Assembly (NCBI GenBank): GCA_030765045.1
Contig: CM060963.1
Location: 94,780,176 to 94,844,175 of the forward strand
Reading direction: 5' to 3'
Source: Tenodera sinensis
Taxonomy: Eukaryota > Arthropoda > Insecta > Mantodea > Mantidae
Length of the DNA: 64,000 nucleotides
The position numbers and the translations under genes were made by a program. How positions within the stretch are numbered: the first letter of the stretch is position 1; every line of letters begins with the position of its first letter. The notes below the pieces were generated by a model that searched no databases, was not told the origin of the DNA, and was given only the letters and a program-made list of their open reading frames with translations. Of this stretch, positions 11,703 to 22,326 are shown piece by piece.

Positions 11703-12005
11703 TTAACAATTGAGAAGCAAATGTTGCGAAATTAAGTCCATTTTCCCGAAACTTTTCAGTTCAACATTTCCCCACATGATCTCCAGAATTAATAAAGCAT
11801 AAAGTGAATGTTGCGCAATGAAAGCGTAAGAGTGGGGTCCTAGCTCATAGCCTAGCGTGACAGCTGAAAGCAGGGGTAGGAGTATCGCCTCGCCCACGTC
11901 ACTGTGGAGTTCATTCACAAAGCGAGCAGCCACACCCATCGGCTCCTGCACACGATGCAGGCTGTCGTAGGTGGCAGCAGTGCAGCCTAGTGACGACATT
12001 TCCAC
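11703..12005 (-). other. Unassigned open frame in a local GC-richer island
   Basis: A 100-codon minus-strand frame lies in an island (about 11790-11990) clearly richer in GC than the AT-rich DNA on both sides. I do not recognise the product. The centre reads like a hydrophobic helix (ILLPLLSAVTLGYELG). It could be an exon, a processed gene fragment or part of an unclassified repeat. No convincing splice sites were located. Confidence 0.2.
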
Positions 12006-13970
12006 TGTTCATCATCATGAATTCGATTGAGCTTTCAAACTTCGTTCCATTCTATATGCGAGTAAGCTACAGATATTTGTATTTTGAGTTTATTACATCA
12101 TGCTTAATGAAATACAATGTTTCAGATATAGATAAGGCTTCTCCGTGGAATCACACTAAAAATACATTTAATGTTTTATCATTCACACCTTCATATACTT
12201 CCTGCCCACATATTTTAGGAAGCAACAATATAATTTATTTTGTATTAAAACCCTTTTAATCTGGTGCAAAACTTGTCTTTCAATTAACCCTTCTCTGCAA
12301 GACTTTTTAAAAGGCTTTCTCTTATTTTCCGAAAGCTTTATGCTATTTTCAAAAAGGAAACAAAGGAAAATACATTTGTGCATCCAAAGTTATATTTTAA
12401 AGAAACAGGGGCAAGAACAGAGATGTAAACTTTTCATTAGTTTTTCGTTCGGCTGTAATTTATATAAATTTAATAATTAAGAAAAGAAATGCCAACAAGT
12501 TGTGCATAAGTTGCACAATTAAGTTATATTAATATTATTATACTGTTTATCACTCCGTTTGCGTCGGACTTGATTGTTCACATTGTTTATTACTTACAGA
12601 GTTCTACTAGTGTTAACAAGATGACCAGCTTTTTCATGAATAACCAAAGTAAAACTATAAAAACTTGGTATTCTGCACATAACATTGCATACGCAATATA
12701 AGGTTTCAGTGAGAAGGAGCATTATATGTTTTGTGTTAGTAACTTACAGAAACAAATTCTCTCTAAAACCAATTATATTTTATCAGTGAATGTGTTTTTA
12801 ATATTTCAATATTTCAAATACCGTGATGTGAAAAGAATTAACTTTACGTAAAGGTATTTAGCACAAATAAAATTGTGCAGAATACCTTAGGATATCACTA
12901 GGACACCTATATTAAATAAAAGGTTAATTCAATTTAAAGCGTAGGATTTATTTGACTTTTTGAATAATGTTTACTTTCTTCAGTGCCACCTTACATTGTG
13001 TTCCATCATGCATTTTGTGAGATTTCATCAGAAATACAGGTTTTAAACACTAATGAACCCCTGCTTCCCAAAAGAAATGTGCATAGGAAAAGGTTCACTT
13101 CCGCGCCTGTATGCAAATATATATTTGAAAAACATAATTTAAGACTACAGTTCCAATAATCAAAATGCTTTATATCATTTTAAATTCAGCACATTTCAAG
13201 GCCACAGAAACAGAAATTACCTACTCACTCAAACTGCATTTTATACAGAAGAATATTTTTGTTGTATTATTAAACTTGAGTACAATAATTTTGAGTATTT
13301 TCTTACATAATTATCTGCAAATAACTTGAGACATCCTAATGACTTTGACGGAAATTTATATAGGCTATAGTTCTTAAAAGGTACCTAAACAAAAGAAGGT
13401 GGAGAAAAGAAGTAGAACTTATTAAAATACTACTATTTCTATTTAGGAGATAGTTATTCCTTTGAATTTTCCGGTGACTAAGAAATTAATTTCTTAAGTG
13501 AAACATTAGTTCTTTTTTTCTCATGAGATTATACAATGTATATTCAATATCAAGGTCAGTATAGTAACCTAATTTTAAACACTTGACTTGTCCAGGGTCC
13601 TTTATGTCCCTGTGTAGCTACAACGAAGGGGGTATGGAAATCACTTCAAGTGTAGAGAAAGAACACACGATTCTATGTTCCTTAGTTTTTAATGACCTCA
13701 TGAGCATTATAAATGTATTTTATTTTAAAACATTTTGATTCTAACAAGTCCATATGGTCTATTCTGAGAACATTTCTGAAGGAAAAAAAAAAAAAAAAAA
13801 ACATTCGTTTTAGGTTGCGTCAAGTGAAGAGAAAAGATTGTGTGATTGTTACACATCAGATATTTCTGATAATTTGTTTTATAGGGCTGTCTAGTTGCTA
13901 TAACATTGTTCCAAATGAGGAACTGAAGCTCACTAAAGGTTACCTTGAAACGAACATTGAATCTGAACAA
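12006..13970. other. AT-rich non-coding stretch
   Basis: No supported gene. An A-run at about 13782-13800 is the only notable short repeat. A minus-strand AATAAA (complement near 13717-13722) could serve as poly(A) signal for the exon candidate just downstream on this map. Confidence 0.4.
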
Positions 13971-14178
13971 CTAAGCCGTTTCACTAACATGCAATTTGAA
14001 AACCATTGGTATCTTTGGTAATGGAAGCTCAAATGCTCCTTCCCTTTCTGCGACCTGGAATTTACGCTTGTTTGTCCCCGAGTCACGATTTTCAAAGCGA
14101 GTATAAACATGTTCCTCTGTGTGGAACAATTTCAAGAATCCGTCTGGCGAATACACTTTGTGGTCAAGTATATTAACA
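13971..14178 (-). CDS. Candidate terminal exon of an unidentified host gene
   Basis: On the minus strand a CTGCAG acceptor (AG at 14180-14179) opens a frame of about 68 codons that ends in a stop at 13971. The peptide is hydrophilic and evenly composed, not AT-driven (core motifs YSPDGFLKLFHTEEHVY and FELPLPKIPMVFKLHVSE), and resembles real protein more than random frames in this AT-rich DNA. The local GC content is raised. I do not recognise the family. The acceptor requires a phase-2 upstream intron, which is the phase left by the exon candidate at 39991-40160. A minus-strand AATAAA lies about 250 bp downstream. It could also be a fragment of an unknown repeat. Confidence 0.35.
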
Positions 14179-15209
14179 CTGCAGTTGACATCAATGATTA
14201 AAGCAAACCAATTTAACCATTAATTTGACATAATATGTTATTTCAATTTCAATTTTAATGACAAGCGAGCAAAATATATGCCTAGAAGAAAGGAATTTGT
14301 CTATGGTTTGACTGTATATTATTACTATATGTGACATAGATAAGACAGACATGAAAGCACAACTAAATGACTGTTGCTTTTTCCTTTTGCATATAGAACT
14401 TGTTATTTTAATTTTAAAATACACGTAATAGGCTTGAGACTCAGCAAAGTCGCATCTAGCTGGAGGACAAGGCCATTTCTTTAGCACTAGAGAGGAACCA
14501 AGAATTAAAGTGTGAATATGTGAATTTAGTGTAATAGAACATAGCAATAAACATCACTAAGTGTAAAAGACTGAACAAAAGTTACCACATTTAAAACATA
14601 AATAGAAGGCTGTTATTGCATTTGTCAAAACTTTAGCCTTGCAAAACAATTGATAAACAAGCATTTAAGAAGTATATTAGATCACCCCGAATTACCTTAT
14701 CTAAAGCTCTCGAGTCACCATCTTTTGATTGATTATGAATTGAGAAGCTCATTCAAGATATCCTTGATTTCATTCATGATAAAAACCAGAATAATAAATT
14801 TGATAGCCAATCTAACAACTGTAAGATAGTAAACAAATATTTCCTACGGAGAAAAAATGGGAAAAAGGAACGCTTAAAAGGTTTGTTTAATACCACACAT
14901 ATAGTTGTATTGCTTTAAAATTGTTGATAAACCGTACCTACTGACATAAGTAAGTACATAGGGTATGTAAGCTGTGTACTTGACTTTTTCCATTATTCCT
15001 GTGGCAATTTTGTTTACAGCTTTTGTTTAGTTAGCAATTTAGAGTAGCAAAATCTATTTTCGAAATAGTATTCTTGGCCCAATCTTCGTTTGTAGTGGAA
15101 AGTTGAATTTCCTAGAATCAGTATGGTAACAAAATCTACCTGCATGTTTTGCCCATGTTACTGCATATATATGCATTAACTGTGTTAAATCCTCTAAGTT
15201 GCAATATAT
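14179..15209. other. AT-rich non-coding stretch
   Basis: Nothing supported. A 118-codon minus frame at 14191-14547 has no recognisable domain and is AT-typical in composition. Confidence 0.4.
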
Positions 15210-15654
15210 TGTCATCGCGCCCGCCGCATCTAATTGCCGACAACAGCAGTGTCACCCATCACATTATTGTCGGCACTACCGCAAAGGAGCCGAAGGAAAG
15301 AGACGGAGAATGGCCGCATTGTTGGGGCGCTTGCCGAAAGAGAGAAAAGGATAGAAGCTTCTGGAATCTTCCTCTTTGTATTCCACCGCAATAACTGAAC
15401 TTTCCAGAATAGTGCCTGGGAGATATAAATAGCGGTAAAGTGCGACAGGACGTATGTGAAGCGTTGAGTAGTCGTGCCGAGGAAGAAGGGACAGTTCTTT
15501 GTGTTACGAATTCGGAGCCGTGCTGCTGGTGAATCGGTAAAGACTTTCTTGCTGTTGCAATGAGTGTACAAAGTGACTGTTTACGGAAATAAAAGTGTTT
15601 CTTTATCTCAACTACATCTGTCTTCTTTACTTCACACCCACAACCAAAGTCACA
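15210..15654 (+). repeat. 5' LTR of copy 1
   Basis: This 445-bp LTR carries a TATA box (ATATAAAT at 15423-15430) and a poly(A) signal (AATAAA at 15588-15593), which give a normal U3-R-U5 order. By eye it differs from the 3' LTR by about five substitutions and a 12-bp deletion near 15455. Confidence 0.92.
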
Positions 15655-15655
15655 C

Positions 15656-15673
15656 TGGTGTCAGAAGTGGGAT
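15656..15673 (+). other. Primer-binding site, tRNA-Leu type
   Basis: TGGTGTCAGAAGTGGGAT lies one base after the LTR. Its complement ends ...CTTCTGACACCA, as in animal tRNA-Leu species. It is the priming point for minus-strand DNA synthesis. Confidence 0.85.
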
Positions 15674-15733
15674 CCGTCGAATTGCTTCTAGTTTCGTTAC
15701 ATCGTCGTTAGAAGTTGCAACGTTAGAACCAAG

Positions 15734-17401
15734 ATGGAGGGAGATTCGGAAACCAGGATGATGGCAATGATGAAAGAATTATTCGCCGAAATGAAGACAG
15801 AAATGTCCGAAATGAAGATAGGAATGTCCAAGATGAAGACGGCAAACGACAACCTCGCTACACAAATGAAGACGGCAAACGACAACTTCGCTACCGAGCT
15901 GAAAGAAGAAATGAAGACGGCAAACGACAACCTCGCTGCTGAACTGAAAGACATGAAGACGACAAACGACAACCTCGTTGCCAAAATGAAGACGAGAAAC
16001 GACAACCTCGCTGCCGAGCTGAAAGAGATGAAGACGGAGCTATCGGCGAAAATTGAAGGCGAACTGATGGGCGTGACGGAAGACGTGGAAGAACTCGGCG
16101 AAAAGGTGGAAGACCTCTGCCAGAACGTGGACGTCGTGGAGGACGACGGGGAACTTCTTGGCGCCCTGGTAGTAAGAGTTGACGAGAGCGTCAAAGTACT
16201 GGATGCCAGGGGCAGACGGAGAAGCGCGGAGCCGGGGAGGGAGCACCTAGTGGCCGAGGCGACAGTTGCGCCCGTTTCGGATGATATGAGGGAAGACGTG
16301 GAACAACTCGGCGAACTGATTGGCGTGAGGGAAGACGTGGAACAACTCGGCGAACTGATTGGCGTGACGGAAGACGTGCAACAACTCGGCGAACTGACTG
16401 GCGTGACGGAAGACGTGGAAGAACTCGGCGAAAAGGTGGAAGACCTCTGCCAGCATGTGGACGTCGTGGAGGACGACGGGGAATGTCTTGGCGCCCTGGT
16501 AGTAAGAGTTGACGAGAGTGTCAAAGTACTGGATGCCAGGGGCAGACGGAATAGCGCGGACCCGGGGAGGGAGCACCTAGTGGCCGAGGCGACAGTTGCG
16601 CCCGTTTCAGATAATGAAAGTGTACGTCTCGGGGAAGACAAAGGGGCAGTTCAGGGACGTCGTCGAGGATCCCCTGGAGGAGTGTGTCGGGTACGTAACC
16701 AACCAGGATATGACGTGGAGGACGATCAGCAGGGAAGCGCACAAGCAAACGAGCAACACACAAGAACCGACTTGGCGTGTGACATGGGGGGACCGTCGGA
16801 GCCATCCAATCATCTGAGGCATAGTGCCGTGAACGGAAGAATGGTGGACATCATCTTGGACGGCAGGATACAGGAGAGGCCGTGCCAAGCACGAGTAAAC
16901 ACGAGTGCAGCGGTGGACGCGACTCGCGCGGATGTGGTGGGGTTTGTTGCCGGACCCATCGGAAGCAAGGTGGCTGCGAAGGTGCGCCAGAGAGGTCGGC
17001 GGACATGGTACCCAGTGAGCCGTTTCCAAGTGCGCAGGATGGCCCGTCAACACACCAGGAAGAAGGGCAACTGGACGAGGGACCGTCAAGACCGGCGGTA
17101 CTGTTGCAGAATTTCGAAGCAGGATGGCATACATCGTCCTACCCGGACCAAGGGACACTATCCAACAGCGATACCTAGGATCGTGCCTCCTGGAGAAGAG
17201 GTTCGATGGGTTAGTCCACCGGGGCGCAAGGGAGATGCCGCAGTGATAGTGCTGGTCGGGACGACCAGCTCTGAGGAGGGAGCAGTGTCACCGCGCCCGC
17301 CGCATCTAATTGCCGACAACAGCAGTGTCACCCATCACATTATTGTCGGCACTACCGCAAAGGAGCCGAAGGAAAGAGACAGAGAATGGCCGCATTGTTG
17401 A
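15734..17401 (+). CDS. Gag-like coiled-coil ORF with degenerate protease remnant
   Basis: This 555-residue frame opens 61 bp after the primer site. Residues 1 to about 105 are short MKTANDNLA-type repeats. Residues 110-290 contain two copies of a longer block (VEDLCQ..VDVVEDDGE..LGALVVRVDE), separated by 13-residue units of the GVTEDVEQLGELI type; all of this should be coiled coil. Around residues 375-420 the run VNGRMVDII..ERPCQARVNTSAAV matches the start of a retroelement aspartic protease, but the catalytic D-T/S-G-A position reads NTSA, so it should be inactive. The part after this looks like an out-of-frame join to 3' pol sequence. The frame runs into the 3' LTR and stops there (17399-17401). 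A structural or packaging role is an inference. Confidence 0.65.
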   Translation: MEGDSETRMMAMMKELFAEMKTEMSEMKIGMSKMKTANDNLATQMKTANDNFATELKEEMKTANDNLAAELKDMKTTNDNLVAKMKTRNDNLAAELKEMKTELSAKIEGELMGVTEDVEELGEKVEDLCQNVDVVEDDGELLGALVVRVDESVKVLDARGRRRSAEPGREHLVAEATVAPVSDDMREDVEQLGELIGVREDVEQLGELIGVTEDVQQLGELTGVTEDVEELGEKVEDLCQHVDVVEDDGECLGALVVRVDESVKVLDARGRRNSADPGREHLVAEATVAPVSDNESVRLGEDKGAVQGRRRGSPGGVCRVRNQPGYDVEDDQQGSAQANEQHTRTDLACDMGGPSEPSNHLRHSAVNGRMVDIILDGRIQERPCQARVNTSAAVDATRADVVGFVAGPIGSKVAAKVRQRGRRTWYPVSRFQVRRMARQHTRKKGNWTRDRQDRRYCCRISKQDGIHRPTRTKGHYPTAIPRIVPPGEEVRWVSPPGRKGDAAVIVLVGTTSSEEGAVSPRPPHLIADNSSVTHHIIVGTTAKEPKERDREWPHC

Positions 17402-17742
17402 GGCGCTTGCCGAAAGAGAGAAAAGGATAGAAGCTTCTGGAATCTTCCTCTTTGTATTCCACCGCAATAACTGAACTTTCCAGAATAGTGCCTGGGAGAT
17501 ATAAATAGCGGTAAAGTGCGACAGAAGAGTCAGTCAGACGTATGTGAAGCGTTGAGTAGTCGTGCCGAGGAAGAAGGGACAGTTCTTTGTGTTACGAATT
17601 CGGAGCCGTGCTGTTGGTGAATCGGTAAAGACTTTCTTGCTGTTGCAATGAGTGTACAAAGTGACTGTTTACGGAAATAAAAGTGTTTCTTTATCTCGAC
17701 TACATCTGTCTTCTTTACTTCACACCCACAACCAAAGTCACA
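17286..17742 (+). repeat. 3' LTR of copy 1
   Basis: This 457-bp LTR is the partner of 15210-15654. TATA at 17499-17506. It contains the stop codon of the internal ORF. The outer edge is followed by the ATAT duplication. Confidence 0.92.
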
Positions 17743-18191
17743 ATATTTATTATCACAGAAATGGAACTTGGAATTTGTTTCCATTTAGATCTTGCCTGGA
17801 ACTCTACCTTTTTTTAATTTGATGATATTTATTACGATGTAATTGAAAGACTCGAAGTATTTTAGAACATAAAAACTTAAGTTTTTAATTTGTTCATAAT
17901 TGTAACCAAATTTGAACTGAGTATTCACAATGAATGCTGTTCTGACTGGTTTAAAACGCTGTCTCTATGTAATACGTTTAGCGATTTGTGGTTATGATGG
18001 GAGGAGTGGCCGATAAATGACAATACTTTCAGCATGTAATATACAATAGTGGTACTATTTATGACAAACGTTTCTGCAAAAATTGACGTTAATAACATTT
18101 AAAATTGTCACCATGGAATTATGGCTGCCAAAAGGGAATTATTCCGGCGTACTTTTCATATTTGGTAATTATGTTGGTACCTAAGAGGTTA
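17743..18191. other. AT-rich non-coding stretch
   Basis: No gene or element was recognised between the LTR element and the AAT microsatellite. Confidence 0.45.
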
Positions 18192-18343
<152 letters not shown>

Positions 18344-18373
18344 CTTATATGTATGATACACAGGAGCTATTAC

Positions 18374-18506
<133 letters not shown>

Positions 18507-19350
18507 TTTATCTACTGGTAAGTGAAGGAAGTATTGTATTCCACCCAAAAATTCGACGTCGAGATTTCACCGCAAATATATATTTTGAGACCCCCTGCAT
18601 CCAAAAAAGGCATTTGTAAAAAAAGGTCCGCGTGTCTGTGTCTGTCAGTCTATGGACAGCTCAAAAAGAAAACTAGGTTAAAAACCAAAGTTGGTATTTA
18701 AGTTTAATGTCTTTCAAGGATGCGACACGAAGATTTTGAAGAAAATACTCCCACCCTAAAGTACACATTTACATGGACAATTTTTCGAAAATTTTTATTT
18801 TCTTGAAAATGGCTCTAATGATTTTGATTAAAATGTCCCATGTTTTGGATACTTTTATAATAAATGAAATGTGTATCTTGAATTTTATGGCTATAACCCA
18901 TGAAGTCCTATTTACTCTGGATGGCTTTTGCATAACTGGTAAACCATAAGAGAGAGAGGACATCTTACTATAAAAATGTAGATCTTACTAAAGCACAATT
19001 TATGTCAAAATATTTTTTTTTCTTTTTTGTAGAGTGAATCATTTCGGAGATATTTATAGTTATTTGTGTGAGTTTTCGAGAATTTATACTTCTGTCAAAT
19101 GGAACATCGTTATTCATTTTAATGTTAACCATGCATAGACAACGGAATTTGAAAGCTTTAAAATATTTGACTACCGGTCAAAGCCTACTGTGTTCCCACA
19201 TTTCCATTGCTCCTAGAAGGAAATAAGCAATAAGATAATTTATGCAAATGTTTATCTCAACTAACATGAAGAAGATAAAGGAATAAGAATTTCTAAGAAT
19301 GGTTAGGAGAAGAGTAGAGAAAGTCATCTGAGTGCAACACATGAGATATT
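18507..19350 (+). repeat. Family A dispersed repeat, full-length
   Basis: The plus-strand copy begins near the end of the ATT tract (TACTGGTAAGTGAAGGAAG) and ends at AGTAGAGAAAGTCATCTGAGTGCAACACATGAGAT. All middle blocks seen in 19806-20692 are present in the same order. Confidence 0.8.
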
Positions 19351-19805
19351 TTTATGAACTTAAGGTGTTCGACTAACAAAATAGGGCAGAACATTGCGCC
19401 TGTAACTTAGGTCACCTGTGTTACGCTCCACTCAGTCTTTTGGGATAGTGTAAGCAACTTCCCAATGCGGTGGCGTCACTTATGCAAGGTAATGCTTGGA
19501 GAGGACGGAGCTATAACTTTTAGAACTTAAATCCCCTTGTTTCCACACGGGCCACTTTTACTGCTCTCAAGTGTGCATAATATATGTTCAAACGAAGAAT
19601 CCAGCTGGTACTGTAATTCTGTAAATGAAACGAACCGACTCCCAAGTAACACTCCTAAAGCATATAGATTGTATAAACGGCCCAAATTATTCGAACGTAG
19701 GCGTAGAGGGCGCCATGTTTAATTTGTTAATTTTGTAGAAATATTATTAATTTTATGCACTTTTTTTGCATTCATATTCCTATGGTGTTATGTATTGTTT
19801 TGCCT
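19351..19805. other. Unassigned stretch between two family A copies
   Basis: A 61-codon frame at 19537-19722 has no recognisable motif. Nothing else was seen. Confidence 0.35.
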
Positions 19806-20692
19806 ATTTTTACTTTCTCTACCACGTAAAGTAAAGTAGAGGAAGATTGCATTTCACCCAAAAAATTCAATGTCAAGATTTCAACGGAGATACATGTTTT
19901 CACGCCCCTGAATAAAAAAAAGCATTTTCAGTGAAAGGACAGGACGCGCGCGTATATGTGGGTATCTGTGTCTGTCAGTCTGTGGACTGCATAACACAAA
20001 AATGAAAGGTCGGTTAAAAACCATAGTTAGCATTTAAGTTTAATATGACTTTTAAGGATGCGACGCGAAGATTTTGAAAAAAATTCCTGTATTCTAACTG
20101 CCCTTTACATGGAACATTTTTCGAAAATTTATATTTTTTTCTAAAAAGGGCTCTGACGATTTTGATTAAAATTCCATATGTTTGAGATATTTTTAGACAA
20201 ATTAAATGTATATTTTGAATTTTCTGGCTTTAGCCCGTGTAATCCTGTTTACTCTGGATGACCTTTGCAAAGTTGGTAAACCGTAAGAGACAGACCAAAT
20301 GTTACTATACAAAAATGTAGATCTTGCAAAATCACACAGTTTATGTCTGAATAAATTTTTTGTAGAGTGAACTATTTCGGAGATATTCATTGTTATTTGT
20401 GTGAGTTTTAGAGAACTTGCGCTTCTCTCAAATGGAACATCGTTATTCATTTTTTATATGTTAACCGTGCAAAGAGAACGTAATTTGAAAGCTTTAAAAG
20501 ATTTGACTATCGCTCATAATCTACTGCACGCCCATATTCTCCTTGTACCTATCAGAAGATAAACAATAGGATAATTTCTGCAAATGTTTATTTCAGCTAA
20601 CACGAAGAAGATTTAGGAATAAGAGTTTGTAAGAATGGTTACTACAAGGGTAGAGAAAGTCATATGAGTGCAACACATTAGATTTTTCTGTT
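19806..20692 (+). repeat. Family A dispersed repeat, reference copy (~0.88 kb)
   Basis: This is the best-preserved copy. It starts TTTACTTTCTCTACCACGTA and ends GTAGAGAAAGTCATATGAG...ACACATTAGAT. The 11-bp inverted match ACTTTCTCTAC / GTAGAGAAAGT lies at one end and about 25 bp inside the other. A CGCGCG...GTGTCTGTGTCTG patch sits at about 19945-19980, where other copies carry long CA/GC microsatellites. It has no coding potential and no tRNA boxes or poly(A) tail, so it is likely a non-autonomous DNA element or an unclassified repeat. Confidence 0.8.
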
Positions 20693-21404
20693 TACAATTT
20701 AGTGTTGTAAACGCGTTACATTTATGTAAGGTAATACAGCTCTTTCTGAAATTATAAAAACAACGTATGAGCGCATATTGCTTGGCAACGCTTGGTTACG
20801 AAGAATAACAGTTACAACTTTTTTCCTCAGTAGACGAACATTTTGGAATTTTGACTTACGGAATAATGATGTCAGGATAGGGCATTAATTATACAGGGAG
20901 AGTTTTATGACGCTAACATTGTGTTATTGCAGCTGTTTGTTTAGCTAAGTTTTAAAGGAGGTTCCTAAAAGCACGGTATTTCAGGATGCACTTGCATGAG
21001 GAAGAAATTGCAGAAAATACATCATAATACATCGCTCTGCAGTAAAACCAGGTACTGTATTGGGTTTTCGTTTAAGTATTAAACAGTTCATTTCTCGCCA
21101 TCTTCGCTCCCTGAGATAATAAAATAAAAATAAGGACCCGAGCTGACTAGCGGAGTGGGGAGTGAGTACGACCACTACAACTGGAACCATACCTGATGAT
21201 ACAAACTATTGGGAAAATGGTATGACAATCTGCCCCACTTGCGAGGAGGAGGTGTTATGGGTGCATATTTCGGCAAGGTGCAGGAGTGCGGAGGAATGGA
21301 AACAAAAATATTTACCGCGACCTTTAAAATGGAGGGGTATGGGCGTGTTAGGCACAACTGGCGGGAAGATGTGGAAGAAATGGGTAAATCTATACTTAGT
21401 CTAA
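20693..21404. other. Unassigned stretch, GC-richer toward 21140-21400
   Basis: Several overlapping 60-80 codon frames occur at 21160-21450, none recognised. The sequence runs into the SINE body at about 21405. It may be a repeat unknown to me. Confidence 0.3.
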
Positions 21405-21615
21405 GACAGCTGAGCGAAGGAGGTCGTGAGTTCGAATCTCGCTTAGGGTAAGTTATCCGGGTAAGGTTTTTTTTTCCGAGGTTTTCCCTACCCTGAGAAG
21501 ACGAATGTCGGGTAACTTAAAGCTCCATGGACCTCGGGCTCATTTGAGCATCATTTCACCCACTTCATTTCATTCATTCGTCCGATATGACACAATGTTG
21601 GAGGACGTTAATATA

Positions 21616-21646
<31 letters not shown>
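21405..21646 (+). repeat. tRNA-derived SINE, 5' part altered, with poly(A) tail
   Basis: A B-box-like GAGTTCGAATCTCGC (21429-21443) is followed by the body GGGTAAGTTATCCGGGTAAG, a TTTTCCGAGG/CCTGAGAAGACGAATGTCGG region and a GGAGGACGTTAATATATA end, then about 28 A. The same body, inverted, is at 47570-47828 with a complete tRNA head, which identifies the family. Confidence 0.75.
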
Positions 21647-21785
21647 GACAGCTGAGATCCAAGACGGTTGATGTTAGGGAAGAGGGAGGGGTATAACACG
21701 ATCTATAAAGCGCCTTCTAATTTAATTTCATAAATTATGTACGAAAAGATTAAACAGGATTAACAAAGCCTTGATACATAAATAC

Positions 21786-22326
21786 TGTAACTTTTTTGGG
21801 TGTGGGTGTGAAGTAAAGAAGACAGATGTAGTCGAGATAAACACTTTTATTTCCGTAAACAGTAACTTTGTACACTCGTTGCAACAACAAGAAAGTCTTT
21901 TCCGATTCTCCAACAGCACGGCTCCGAACTCGTAACACAAAGAACTAACTCTTCTCCGTCGGCACAACTCTCCACATCGTCTGTCCGTCTCCGTCGGCAC
22001 GACTAATCAACCTTCACATACGACTGACTGTTCTCCGTCGGCACTACTCAACGCTTCACGTACGTCTGACTGACTCTTCTCACACTTTACCGCTATTTAT
22101 ATCTCCCAGGCACTATTCTGGAAGCTTCAGGAACGTTCACTTATTTTGCGGTGAAATACAAAGCAGACATTTCTAGAGGCCTCTATCACTTTCTCTCTTT
22201 CGGCAAGCGCCCAACAATGCGGCCATTCTCTGTCTCTTTCCTTCGGCTCCTTTGCGGTAGTGCCGACAATAATGCGATGGGTGACACTGCGGTTGTCGGC
22301 AATTAGATACGGCGGGCGCGGTGACA
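21786..22326 (-). repeat. 3' LTR of copy 2
   Basis: This 541-bp LTR is near-identical to 23949-24482 except for a few bases and a short length change at its plus-strand start (extra GGGTGTG). Confidence 0.9.

Larger units (their letters stand above)
15210..17742 (+). mobile_element. Internally deleted LTR retrotransposon, copy 1
   Basis: Direct repeats at 15210-15654 and 17286-17742 start TGTCA and end GTCACA. ATAT flanks both outer ends (15206-15209 and 17743-17746), a 4-bp target duplication. After the 5' LTR and one base, the primer site TGGTGTCAGAAGTGGGAT fits the 3' end of animal tRNA-Leu plus CCA. A purine tract (GAGGAGGGAGCAG, 17273-17285) abuts the 3' LTR. The 1631-bp interior codes for a coiled coil and a protease remnant but no reverse transcriptase, RNase H or integrase core. 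It is a non-autonomous Ty3/Gypsy-type element. It has the same design as the minus-strand copy at 21786-24482, so this deleted form was itself copied. Confidence 0.92.

Noticed and set aside
15697..16641. Antisense 314-codon frame over the first deleted LTR element, and its 311-codon mirror at 22971-23906
   Set aside because: Both are Ser/Thr/Leu-rich mirrors of the coiled-coil coding strand, caused by its codon pattern. The sense frame has the primer site, leader and protease remnant.
19806..20692. Terminal inverted repeats proving family A to be a DNA transposon
   Set aside because: The ACTTTCTCTAC match is terminal on one side but about 25 bp inside the other, and no target duplication was seen, so it is kept as unclassified.
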